From Larix kaempferi (lineage: Eukaryota > Streptophyta > Pinopsida > Pinales > Pinaceae): a stretch of DNA of 64,000 nt. The position numbers were made by a program, and so were the translations under genes. This document shows, in pieces, positions 24,201-35,532 of the stretch. The notes beneath the pieces are model-generated. The model worked only from the letters and a program-made list of their open reading frames with translations. It was not told the origin of the DNA and did not search any database. Within the stretch, counting starts at the first letter, position 1, and every line of letters starts with the position of its first letter. The stretch spans positions 558,001-622,000 of the forward strand of contig BSBM01000871.1 in NCBI GenBank assembly GCA_027924585.1, given 5' to 3'.

Positions 24201-24482
24201 TCATCAATATACAGTCATTTTCTTAAATAAGTCCACCAAGCAGTAGTTGCAGAAATTCAGGGTGTTGAAGTAGAACTTGGTAAACATGTAACTTCCCAAA
24301 AGATCTTGCTCCCTTCCCCAGCAAATGTGGTTATCAGAGACACTGGTATCTGGTTCAGATACATAGCAGAGAAGGAAAAGAAAGCAGAAGCAGCAGTAGT
24401 AGCTAGTGCAAGTCCTTCTCTCCCAGCAGTAGCAGCCAGTCCAAGCCCTTCTCTCCCAGTAGGACCACCTTCCCAAGGGTGA
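21264..24482 (+). pseudogene. LTR-borne accessory ORF, 3' LTR copy (best preserved frame)
   Basis: From ATG 21264 to TGA 24480-24482 is 3219 bases, exactly 1072 codons plus stop, with no net frameshift. The first 394 codons are open. In-frame stops then fall at 22446 (TAA, where the 5' copy has a Tyr codon), 22875, about 22923, about 22935, 23286, about 23454, about 23586, 23949 and 24228. Most differ from the stops in the 5' copy, so each LTR decayed separately from an intact frame. Start context CCACGATGCC is reasonable. Regions: globular 1-390, coiled coil about 480-540, 15-residue repeats about 570-610, a conserved SRWDEFVYDKKRKAVVLK segment, a second helical part, and a Ser/Pro tail. No signal peptide or membrane segment is obvious. 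Function unknown. Confidence 0.8.
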
Positions 24483-24686
24483 ACACGCTGATCCTAAGGC
24501 GTTGTTCCTATTTTTCATTTGGTATCCCTATGTAGGAAGCGTAGAATCACTAGACAGCTGTCCTTTTCTATTTTTGAGAAATTTTCTGTTTTAAGAAAAG
24601 GGCCACGATTGGTTTATTAAAAGGAAAAGTCTGTAGAGGACATGTGTAAAGAGCCAGGTGGCAACCCAAGAGGCATTTTGTAAAGA

Positions 24687-24694
24687 TATAAATA
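24687..24694 (+). promoter_or_regulatory. TATA box of element B (3' LTR)
   Basis: TATAAATA, identical in context to 11538. In the 3' LTR it could promote read-out into the flanking satellite. Confidence 0.55.
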
Positions 24695-25400
24695 GAAGGT
24701 TAGGGATAGTGCTAAGGGACTTTTGGCAGGGAATATAATTTTCTTAACTTGTACGAGCTATCTTGCACTTGCTTCAAGAAAATGACATTTGCCTAATAAA
24801 ATCCTGGAGAGGACATCTTTTGCATGAAAATAGATGTTGGATGCATGCTGGATTATTCTTGTGACTTTCATATTCTACAGTGGGATCTTTCTTTGCTGTC
24901 TTGAATTATTTATCTGTATTGAATGATCTTACTATTTCTTCTGCAAATGAATCTTCTCCTACATGATTAATGGAATGCAATATATGTGAAGTGGAAGCTA
25001 TATTCTAATATCTATCGCTTTCTTGCCATAGATATATCTTTATGATTTAATGGCTATCTGTTGATCTTTAGATAACTCTTCCAACACATTACTCATACTT
25101 ATAATTTTGCTCCTTGCAACGATAGTTTAGGTTTATTTCGGTTTTAAATACAGATTTGTTTCGAGTTCTGCATTTAGATTAAGTTAGCTTAGGCACTTGC
25201 ATATCATTTTAAATCATAAAATCAAAAGAATAGTGGATCGAGCCATAACCGGTCTAATTGAAGCAAATCTCCAAACCTAACGGTTGCCGGAACCGCTAAC
25301 CGGACGGATTCCCCACACCAAACAGTGGACAATCTAATTGGGATAGTCTACCGGGGATAATGCCTTTCTGCTTGATGCTGCGATCTTCGGGGCATCAACA

Positions 25401-27511
25401 CCAATCTCTCTCTCTCTCTCTCTCTCTCTGTGTCCAAACCCCTAACCACAATTTCTCTCTCTCTAAACCCATAATCCCCAATCTCTCTCTCTCTAAACCG
25501 CCAACCCTCAATCCCTTTCTGTCTCTCTCTTTCTCGATGAACCCCTAAATACCAATCTCCCTCTCACACACACACTCTCTCTCTCTCTAAAAACCTAACC
25601 ATAAATCTCTCTCTCTCTCCCTAAACACCTAACCCCAAATCTCTCTCTTTCTATATCACTCTCTCTAAACCTCTAACTCTCTCTCTGTCTCTCTCTATAC
25701 CCGTTACCCCAATCTCTCTCTCTCTCTCTCTCTAAACCCCTAACCCCTGATTTCTCTCTCTAAATCTTTAACCTCCATTCTTTCTCTCCATAAACCCCTA
25801 AACCTCAATCTCTTTGTCTCTCTCTAAATCCATAACACCAAATCTCTCTCTCTCTCTCTCTCTCTAAACCCCTAAATTCCAATATCTCTCACTCTCTTTA
25901 AACACCTAATCCCTAATCTCTCTATCTCTCTAAACCCTCTCTTTCTCTCTCTCTCATTTCTAACCTCACTCTCTCTCTAAACTAATTTAACCCATGCAAT
26001 AATAACACCTAAACATTGCTCTCTCTCTCTCTCTCTGTGTTTAAACCACTAACCCCATTCTCTTTCTGTCTTTCTCTCTAAACCCCTAACCCCATATCTC
26101 TCTCTAAACCCCTAACCATAATCTATTTCTCTATCTAAACCCCTAACCCCTAATTACTCTCTCTCTCTCTCTAAACCCCTAACCCCTAATTACTCTCTCT
26201 CTCTCTAAACCCATTAACCCTAAACCAACCTCTCATGCTCTCTCAACCTAGACCTCTAACATCCAATCTCTCTCTCTCTCTCTCTCTCTAAACCCTTAAA
26301 CCCCTAAACCCCAAAATCTCTCTCTAAACCCCTAACCCACAATCTCTTTCTCTCTATCTCTCTCTCTTTCTATCTCTATCCCTCTCTAATCCACTAACCC
26401 CCAATCTCTCTCTCTCTCTCTAAACCCTTTACCCTCAATATCCCTCTCTCTCTCTTTCACCAAACTCCTAACCTCCAATATCTCTCTCTAAAACTTTAGC
26501 CTCCATTCTCTCTCTCTCTCAACCCTTAAACCACAATCTCTCTCTCTAAATCCCTAACCCCAAATATGTCTTTCTCTCTCTAAATCACTAAACTCCAATC
26601 TCTTTCTCTTAAAACCCCTAATCCGCAATCTCTCTCTCTCTCTCTCTAAAACCTTAAACTCCAATCTCTCTCTCTCTCTCTAAAATCCAATCTCTCTCTC
26701 TAAACCCATAACCTCATATTTCTACCCCTCTCTCTAATCCCTAAACCGTTAATCCCCAATCTATTTCTCTCTCTCTCTCTATAAACCCAAAATTATCTCT
26801 CTCTAAACCCTAAACCATAGTTTCTCACACCCTCTCTCTCTAAACCCTTATCCCTAAATATATATATCTCGCTCTCTCTCTCTAAACCCCTAACTCCTAG
26901 TCTCTCTTTCTCTCTCTAAAACCCTAAACTCCAATATCTCTCTAGATCGCTAACCTCCAATCTCTTCTTCTCCCTATAGACCCCTAAGCCCCAATCTCTC
27001 TCTCTCTCTAAACCCCTAAACCCCAATCTATCACTCCATCTCTATCCCTTTGTCTAAACCCCTAACCCTCGATCCCTCTCTCTCTCTCTCTCTGTCTCTC
27101 TCTCTAAAACCCTAACCCCCATTCTCTCTATCTCTCTAAGACCCTAACATCCAATATCACTCTCTCTTTGAACCCCTAACCTCCTATATTTATTTATCTA
27201 TGTCTAAACCCCAAGCCCCAATCTCTCTCTCTCTCTCTCACTATCTATATCTATCTAAAACCTTGACCCTAATCTTTCTCTCTCTCTCTTTGAACCCCTA
27301 ACCCCTGATATTTCTTTATCTCTGTCTAAACCCCCAAGCCCAATATCTGTCTCTAAACCCCTAACACCCAATCTCTCTCTCACTATCTATATATCTATCT
27401 AAATCCCTAACCAAAATCTCTCTCTCTCTCTAAACCCCTAATCTCAATCTCTCTCTCTCTAAACCCCTAACCCCCAATCCCTCTCTATCTCTCTAAAACC
27501 CTACCACCCAA

Positions 27512-27545
<34 letters not shown>

Positions 27546-28709
27546 TCTAAACCCCTAATATCTCTCTCTCTCTCTCTCTCTTTATCCCCTAATCCCCAAT
27601 CGCTCTCTCTAAACCCCTTACACTCAATATTTTTCTCTCTCTCTCTAAACCCGTAACCCCAAATATATATCTCTCCCTTTCTCTATAAACCCCAAAAATC
27701 TAATCTCTCTCTCTCTCTCTAAATCCCTAACCCCCAAAGTATCTATCTCTCTCTAAACCTTGAAATCTCTCTCTCTCTTTAAACTCCTAACCCCCAATCT
27801 CTCTCTCTCTCTAAACCCCTAACCCCAAATCTCCCTCTCTCTCTCTCTCTAAACACCTAAATGCCAATCTCTCTAACTCTCTCTCTCAACCTTAACCTCT
27901 AACCTGCCATCTCTCTCTTTCTCTTTCTCTCTCTAAACCCCTAAACCCCAATATCTCTCTCTCTCTAAATGTCTAACCCACAATCTCTCTCTTAACCCCT
28001 AAACCACAATCGCTCTCTCTAAATCCATAAACCCCAATCTCTCTCTCTAAAACCCTAACCATAAATCTCTCTCACTCTCTCTCTCTCTCTAGACGCCTAA
28101 CCTCAAATATATCATTCTATATCACTCTCTCTAAACCCCTAACTCTTTCTCTGTGTCTAAGCCCCTTACCTAAATCTTACTCTCTCTCTCTAAACCCCTA
28201 ACCCCCAATCTCTCTCTCTAAATCTTTAACCTCCATTCTCTCTCTCCCTAAACCCCAATCACTTTGTCTCTCTCTAATTCCCTAACCCCAAATCTCTCTC
28301 TCTCTAAGCCCCTAAATTCCAATATCTCTCGCTCTCTTTAAACACCTAATCACCAATTTCTTTTTCTCTCTCTCTAAATCCTTAATCTCTCTCTCTCTCT
28401 CTCTCTCTAAACTAATTTAACCCATGTAATAATAACACCTAAAGATTTCTCTCTCTCTGTCTCTCTCTCTCTCTCTCTATATATATATCTCTTTAACCCC
28501 CTTTCTTTCTCTCTCTCTCTCTCTCTAAACCAATAACCCCCATTCTCTTTCTCTCTCTCTCTCTAACCCCCTACCCCCATATCTTTCTCTTTAAACCCAT
28601 AACCCCCAATCTATTTCTCTCTCTAAACCCCTAGCCCCTAATCACTCTCTCTCTAAGCCCCTAAACCTTAAAGCAACCTCTTTGTCTCTCAACCTAAAAC
28701 TCTAACCTC

Positions 28710-28750
<41 letters not shown>

Positions 28751-28862
28751 AACCCCTAACCCAAAATCTCTCTCTCTCTCTCTCTCTCTAAACCCATAAC
28801 CCCCAATCTCTCTTTCTCTCTTTAAACCCTTAACCACAAATCTCTCTCTCTAAACACCTAAC

Positions 28863-28906
<44 letters not shown>

Positions 28907-29835
28907 AAACACTAACCCCCAATCTCTCTCTCTCTCTCTCTCTAAACTTTTTACCCTGAATATCCCTCTCTCTTTTAATAAACTACTAACCTCCAATCTC
29001 TCTCTCTAAACCTTTGACCTCCATTCTCTCTATCTCTCTCTCTCTCTAAACCCCTAGATCACAATATCTATCTCTAAGTCCCTAACCCCAAATCTCTCTT
29101 TCTCTCTCTAAAGCAATAAACTCCAATCTCTCTCTCTCTCTTTAAACTCCTAATCCCCAATCTCTCTCTATAAACCATTAATCCCTCTCTCCCTCTCTCT
29201 CTCCTTGCACCCCAATATTTATTTCTCTCTGTCTAAACCCCAAGCCCCAATCTCTTTCTCTAAACCCCTAACACCTAATATCTCTCTCATTATCTATATA
29301 TCTATCTAAACCCCTAACTCCAATCTCTCTCTCTCTCTCTAAACCCCTAATCTCAATCTCTCTCTCTCTAAGCCCCTAACCAGCAATCCCTTTCTCTCTC
29401 TCTAAACCCCTAGCACCCAATCTCTCCCTATCACTATCTATCTATCTATCTAAACCCCTAACCCCAATCTCTCTCTCTCTCTAAACCCCTAATATCCAAT
29501 CAATCTTTTTCTCTCTCTCTAAACCCCTAACCCCCAATATATATCTCTCCCTTTCTCTCTAAACCCCTAAAAACCAACCTCTCTCTCTCTAAATCCTTAA
29601 CCCCTGAAATATATATTTCTCTCTCTCTAAATCCCTAACCCCCAAAATATATATATATATCTCTAAAACCTTACACGTTAAATCTCTCTTTCTTTAAAAA
29701 CCCCTAACCCACAATCTCTTTCTCTCTCTAAAACCATCATCCCAAATCTCCCTCTCTCTCTCTCTCTCTCCAAACCCATAAACCCCAATCTCTCTTTCCC
29801 TCTAGCTCTCTCTCTTAGCCTAAACCTGTAACCTT

Positions 29836-29874
<39 letters not shown>

Positions 29875-29930
29875 AACCCCTGACACCCAATCACTCTCTC
29901 TAAAACCTTAACCCACAATCTCTCTTTCTT
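25401..29930. repeat. Compound telomere-like/CT satellite, block 3, with higher-order copies
   Basis: The longest uninterrupted block. It contains ordered anchors that repeat at about 2.3-2.5 kb: CTATATCACTCTCT at 25651 and 28117, AAACTAATTTAACCCATG at 25979 and 28409, and AARCAACCTCT near 26225 and 28671. Between these anchors, dozens of unit variants follow in the same order, so whole blocks were duplicated, not single units. No coding potential; open stretches at 25360-25548 and 29678-29890 are simple repeat. Confidence 0.9.
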
Positions 29931-30763
29931 ATTAATTTAGTTTTTTTTCCATATTAAAATAGTTCGGATTAATAATTAAGAGTTTGTTGAAATAGTTTAG
30001 AGTTGAAGTTAATAATTATGAGTTTGTTGAAATAGGTTAGAGTTTTACTTAATCATTCTTTTCTAAAAGTTTTGTTGGACTATAAATTGCTATCTTATTA
30101 CTTTTGGTAAATTGTTTTTCAATGTTTTTTCATGGTTATATATATAAATTTAATTGGAATATTTAAATGGGAATGAAATTATAGAAAATAATTGTTTTTA
30201 TGAATATTAATTTATACATTTTTGTATACTGTTTTCATTAGTAGGTTGACCATAGGAGTTCTATTGAAAGTCTTGTATAGAGTGTTTTCAAAGGACCATT
30301 TTGGGAAATTGACTGGAAACAATTTCCTAACTCAGAATCTTGACACATGTGCCTTTGTTCTAGCTGGAAACTGGGACGTCGTTGCGCTAGTAATAGGTGG
30401 AGGGAGGTAACTCCCAAAGAAGCCCTCCCAGTATGCCCCAAGTTGGGTGGTCGACCATGTATACACAAGGTTTTTAAAGTTCTCTAATGAGGGACCCCCC
30501 TTTGTTGACATTCTATTCAAGCAACCTAGGAGTTAGGATATATTTCCTTGGTAATTATAAATTTAACCTCCTCTAAACCTTGGCTACTTTATCCACTATC
30601 ATCCAACCCATATAACTTGTAAGGCACTAACTTCTAGAACATAACACTTATAAATCATACAAATGTTTACATTTGTAAGTCCTAAAACCTTGGAAATTTA
30701 TATAACACCAAAATAGGATTATCTAAACTAATTTAAACCATGTAATAATAACACCTACAGATT
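29931..30763. repeat. 0.8-kb non-satellite spacer, copy 1
   Basis: AT-rich sequence unlike the satellite, present again at 48081-48874. It begins ATTAATTTAGTTTTTTTTCC and ends at the anchor AAACTAATTTAAACCATGTAA (30725). This copy carries an extra unit of about 46 bp around AGTTTGTTGAAATAG (29962-30045) that the second copy lacks. A weakly conserved open stretch on the minus strand (30332-30520) is kept in part in copy 2 (48273-48632), but it has no recognisable domain. No TG..CA ends or target duplication were found, so its origin is unknown. Confidence 0.8.
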
Positions 30764-31111
30764 ACTCTCTCTCTCTTTCTAAACCCCTAATTCCCAATAT
30801 CTCTCTCTCTAAACCCCTAACCCCCAATCGCTCTCTCTCTCTCTATAGACCCGTAACCCCCAATATCTATCTCTCCCTTTCTCTCTAAACCCCTAAATCC
30901 AAATATCTCTCTCTCTCTCTCTAAATACATAACCTCCAATCTCTCTCTTTATAAACCCCAACTCCAAAAATCTCTCTCTCTAAACCCCTAACCCCCAATC
31001 TCTCTCTCTCTCTCTCTCTCTCTCTAAACACCTAACCCCAAATCTCTCTCTTTCTATATCACTCTCTTTAAACCCCTACCTCTCTCTTTCTCTGTAAAAC
31101 ACTTACCCCAA

Positions 31112-31149
<38 letters not shown>

Positions 31150-32320
31150 AACCCATAACCCCCATTCTCTCTCTCTCAAAATTTAACCACCATTCTCTCT
31201 CTCTTTCTAAACCCCTCACCCACAATCCATCTCTCTCTCTAAATCCCTAAGCCCAAATATCTCTCTCTAAACTCCTAAGCTCCAATTTATTTCTCTATTT
31301 AAACCCCTAATCCCCAATATCTATCTCTCTAAACCCCTAACATCCAACCCCTCTCCCTCTCTACCCTAACCTCCAATCTCTCTAAACCCCTAACCCCAAA
31401 TCTCTCTCTCTCTCCCTCCCTAACACCAAATCTATCTCTATCTCTCTCCAAAGCTCTCTCTCTCTCACTAAACTCAAAACTCTCAATCTCTCTCTCTCTC
31501 AAACCCTAACCCCCATTCTCTCTCTCTAAACCCCTAACTTCCAATATCTCTCTCTCTCTCTAAGCCCCTAACTTCCAATATCTCTCTCTCCCTCTCTCCC
31601 TCTCTCTAAACCCCTAACCCCCAATCTCTCTCTCTCTCTATTTATCTATCCATCCATCTATCTATCTATCTAAACCCCTAACACAATATATATATATATA
31701 TATCTCTCGAAACATCTAATCCCCAATCTCTCTCTCTCTAAACCCCTAACCCCCAATCAATTTCTCTCTCTAAAACCCCAACCACCAATATCTTTCTCTT
31801 CCTCTCTCTAAAACCCTAAACCCAAATATTTCTCACTTTCTCTATCTCTCCAAATCCCTAACCACAATCTCTCTCTCTCTAAACCCTAACCCCCAAAATC
31901 TCTCTCTCTCTCTCTCCCCACAACCCCACTCATCACCCACCTACCCTCCCCCCCTATTTATGTCTCTCTCCCTCCCACCACTAACCATCCATACTCCTCA
32001 GGTGATCTCAATCTATCTTTAATGCCCTATTAACCCCCAATATCTCTCTATACCTTTGAGCCCCCAACCCCCAATCTCCTTTCTCTCTAAACTCCTAATC
32101 TCCAATCTCTCTCTCTCTCTCTCTCAAAACCCCTAACCTCCAATCTCTCTCTCTAAACCCATAATTCCCAATATTCATGTCTCTATCTCTCTAAATCCAA
32201 AACACCCAATCAATCTCTCTCTCTAAAATCCAATATCTCTCTCTCTCTAAACCCATAACCCCCGTTCTTTCTCTCTAACATCCAATCTCTATCTCTAAAC
32301 CCTTAACCTCCAATATTTCT

Positions 32321-32362
<42 letters not shown>

Positions 32363-32802
32363 TAAACCCTAGCCCACAATCTCTATCTCTCTCTCTAAAC
32401 CCATAACCCCCAATCTCTCTCTCTCTCTCTCTCTCTTTAAAACCCTATCCCACAATCTCCATCTCTCTCTAATCCCCTAACCTCCAATTTCTCTCTCTTT
32501 CTCTCTCTCTATTTAAACACCTGACCGCCAATCTCTCTCACTGTCTCTCTCTATACCCCCAACCTCCAATATCTATCCCTCTCTCTAACCCCAATCTCTC
32601 TCTCTCTCTCTTTTTAAACTACTAAACCCCAATCACTCTCTTTCTCTCTCTCTACAAATTTAACCTCCATTCTATCTCTCTCCTTGTATCTATCTCTATC
32701 TCCATCTATATCTCTCTCTAACCCCCTTTCTCTCTCTCTCTCTCTAAACCAATAACCCCCATTCTCTTTCTCTCTCTTTCTCTAAACCCCTACCCCCATA
32801 TC
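30764..32802. repeat. Compound telomere-like/CT satellite, block 4
   Basis: Satellite again, with the CTATATCACTCTCT anchor at 31054. The stretch 30780-30930 matches the two flanks of element E joined together plus the left flank of F. The last 110 bases (CCAATAACCCCCATTCTCTTTCT and on, to ACCCCCATATC) match 28500-28590. The block ends in ATATC, the target site of element C. Confidence 0.88.
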
Positions 32803-33753
32803 TATTACAACATAATTTTCCATCTTGTGAGCATCAGCACTCTTTGGCCTTTAGGATCCATTTCACTGACTCAGATTCACTTTATGTCCTTTAGAAACAC
32901 TTTTTCCCTATTTTTCTTCCTATATGCTAGTTGTTACACTTTAGCCAGCATACATGCTAGCTGTTCCACTTTAGCTAGCGTACACGTGAGCTGTTCCACT
33001 ATAGCCTGCGGGTGCCAAGTAAAATGGTAAAAATCATTAGAAAATCACTTTTTACTCCCAAAAAGCAGTCTTAGGATGACCTTTGGCCCTTCGTTTGCCA
33101 CGAAATGCCTCAATGTGTCCTTTCACTTACCTTTGGAAAGCTATATATTGAGCTCTTATGGCATATGGAAGGGAGGGAAAAAGAGAGAGCAAGATAACTC
33201 TAGTGGATTTTTGTCGTAACTTGAGTCTACACTCATTGATCCTTGTTGTTGTAAACTGCTTATGTTTACCTACCAAACTCCTGTCCTAGTTTGAGTTTGC
33301 CATTACATGGAGGAGTGAAGTGGTGGAGGCACAAGTGGAGAGACCCAGTTCTTGGTTCAGATTGGTTGTCGGCAAGAGGTCGTATACTGTACTTCTTGCT
33401 ATTCATTAATGGAAATACTCATTTTCTCGTCCAATTGATGTTGTGAATATTGTTAAATTACATTGGATTATATTTGCTTATGATATCATGGATCATGCTA
33501 TTAATTATGCTAATGTCTTTCACATATTATATGCACTTGCTTGTACTTGTTGTTGAGATTAATTTGCAAGTTCGAGTGTAGAAGTTGAAAGCTCAACGGG
33601 GATCTATATCGAACATCCGGTTGAAGGTTGGTCTTTTCTCCATTATCTTAGCATTGTCATTTATATACCATTACATTGGGAATTGATTCATTTTCTGTTC
33701 ATCAGCTGTCTGTTGTGGTCTGCCCCAAGCCATAGGAAGTTTTCTCCGTAATA
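32803..33753 (+). repeat. 5' LTR of element C (951 bp)
   Basis: Begins TATTACAACATAATTTTCC and ends CTCCGTAATA, with a TATATATT box at 33142-33149. Within it, a short series of GCTAGYTGTTCCACTTTAGC-like units (about 32930-33010) forms two to three imperfect tandem copies of 27-30 bp. The open stretch 32827-33030 spans this repeat and is not a gene. Confidence 0.93.
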
Positions 33754-33757
33754 GAAA

Positions 33758-33775
33758 TGGTGACTCTGTTGGGGA
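33758..33775 (+). promoter_or_regulatory. Primer-binding site of element C
   Basis: TGGTGACTCTGTTGGGGA starts four bases after the 5' LTR end. It resembles the TGGCGACTCCCC start of element E's site (49651), as expected for related elements. Confidence 0.7.
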
Positions 33776-35532
33776 GAACATCCATTTTTGGGGATTTTAG
33801 GCTTTAGTCCTTATTTAGAGTTGGTGTGTGTTGAGCTTCTGTGTCTTTGATTGGCTGTTGGGATACACTATAGAAAACAAGTTTTTTCTGGGTCATTGGA
33901 CTCTTTATTTGCTCATTTTCCTTTCCCTGTACGTGAGTCAAGTTAGTTTAGCCAACGTCTACCCACCTCTGTCTTCACTGTAGCTCGCGTCTACCCACAG
34001 TTATTCCTTAGACAGTAGCGTACAACTCTGGGATTGATTGGTTTATGGTATTGGATTGTTGTTGGATGGTGCTGAGTGTTCCTGAGTCTTAGTTGTCCTT
34101 ATTCCTAACTGTTCCATGCCCTGTAGGTGACCAGAAACTCTTCTCTCTCTCTTTGTTTTGAGCCTTGTTAGTTTATCACCATTTTTTATTTTCTAGCTCA
34201 TTACATTGGCTGAATCTCACTGTTTGGGAATTGTTGGGATGTCTTAGTGATTTGCTCTGCATTTCTTTAACTGAATAGGTAGATTTCACTTGCATTTTTC
34301 ATTCCATTATATTGAAAAATAAAAAAACATAGTTTTGCATTTTTCCTTTTCATTAAAAGAGAATACAAAAAAAAAATACTTTCCGTACTGCATTTTGCAT
34401 CTGAGTGCTTGTGCTTTTATCTAGGATCTGCTTATGCATTGGAAATTTAAAAGAATTGCATTTTATTTCGAACCTTTGGATTGATTTTCATTTTAGTGGC
34501 ATTATTTTTATTGGATAGATGAGTCTAGAGTTTGATAATTGTGCATACTATTGAGTCATATACATCATTAGTTTCACAACCACTTCCTTTGAGTAGTCAC
34601 AGCCATCTAAAATCAACGCTTAATCTTAAAATTGATTAGAATGATTTTTATTTTATAGGGTGCACCAACTAGTATAGGTTTAGAGTCTTGGAATAGATCA
34701 TTGTGAGTTAACAATCCAAGACTACTAGACGAAACATTATGTGTCTGACCAGGGAGTGGTGAAATCCATGGTATACATCATTGTTCTCAGGAATCTATAC
34801 TCAGACCAGAGTTAAGCACGAGGTCACGGGAGGCTGGTTGCGGAGATAGCACTCCAATACTGGCTGAGCGTGGGAGATATTTACAGGATTTTTTCATATC
34901 TGGGGACTCTTGAGGGACCTATACCTCTTGATTTTCATGCTTAGCTACCCTGCCCATACGACGGATCCCACCTATGACTGTCCACCTGAGCATTGGTTAT
35001 ATTGTGGTGACCTTAGTTTCCTTACTTAGGTATCGCATAGGGTGCTTGCAGTGGTTATACTGTACATATCCTGAGTTAGATAGGGGTTGGACAGCATAGT
35101 TGTTGTTGTATAGGGACTTGACCCTGTGCGCGTAGTGAATCCTGGGAACTTTTATAACTGATTATGTTACCTTTGGCTATAGTTTGGGAGTCTCAAGCCT
35201 CTCCTAGGCGAGACATACCGGCTGAAGTGTCGGGAGATTATTGAGCCAGTCCTGTTTGTGTGCATTTGGCTATAGTTTCTTTACGTGTGTGCTCTTTGAT
35301 TCTTTGATCATTAGTTTGGCCATTAGGGGATGCTTTGATTTCTTGAATTTTTAGATATATAGTGGCGCGAGGTCCTACTCTCTACTGATCTCGTCGATTG
35401 GTTGGTTTACCGGCCGACGAAGTTACACATCGTGTTCAGAGAGGACATCAGAAGGCTCCCTCCTAATCTTCGAATTCCTTTGAAGCAATTCGCGCTGATA
35501 TTTACGCTGGTTTTGGCATTGGAGAAATCCCT
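33776..35532 (+). other. Long non-coding leader of element C
   Basis: About 1.76 kb between the primer-binding site and the gag ATG with no open frame of note. It would hold packaging and dimerisation signals in a non-autonomous element, by inference. Confidence 0.6.

Larger units (their letters stand above)
6283..25400 (+). mobile_element. Element B: giant Ty3/gypsy LTR retrotransposon (19.1 kb)
   Basis: Two direct LTRs (6283-12250 and 19441-25400) both begin TGTTGTTGCAGCAACATC and end GGCATCAACA. They are flanked by a perfect 5-bp TSD CCAAT (6278-6282 and 25401-25405). The interior encodes gag, protease, archaeal-type RNase H, reverse transcriptase, a second RNase H and integrase on the plus strand. 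The integrase tail has no chromodomain, which places it outside the chromoviruses, near the Tat/Athila side of gypsy. LTRs of about 6 kb are very long and each carries an accessory reading frame. The LTRs differ by a few percent in stretches I aligned by eye, and every coding region is broken. Confidence 0.95.
19441..25400 (+). repeat. 3' LTR of element B (5960 bp)
   Basis: Direct repeat of 6283-12250 over its full length, with the same internal order: 31-bp minisatellite, upstream TATA-like motif at 20415, accessory frame at 21264-24482, TATA box at 24687, and end GGCATCAACA followed by the TSD CCAAT. In 120 bases around 22085-22200 I counted 3 differences from the 5' LTR. Confidence 0.95.

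Noticed and set aside
6283-25400. CRISPR-like or phage-like interpretation of the short-period repeats
   Set aside because: The units are contiguous without unique spacers, and all context is plant retrotransposon.
30332-30520. Possible small gene in the spacer, with a longer counterpart at 48273-48632
   Set aside because: Partly conserved only because the two spacers are duplicates. Lengths differ, no domain, no start context.
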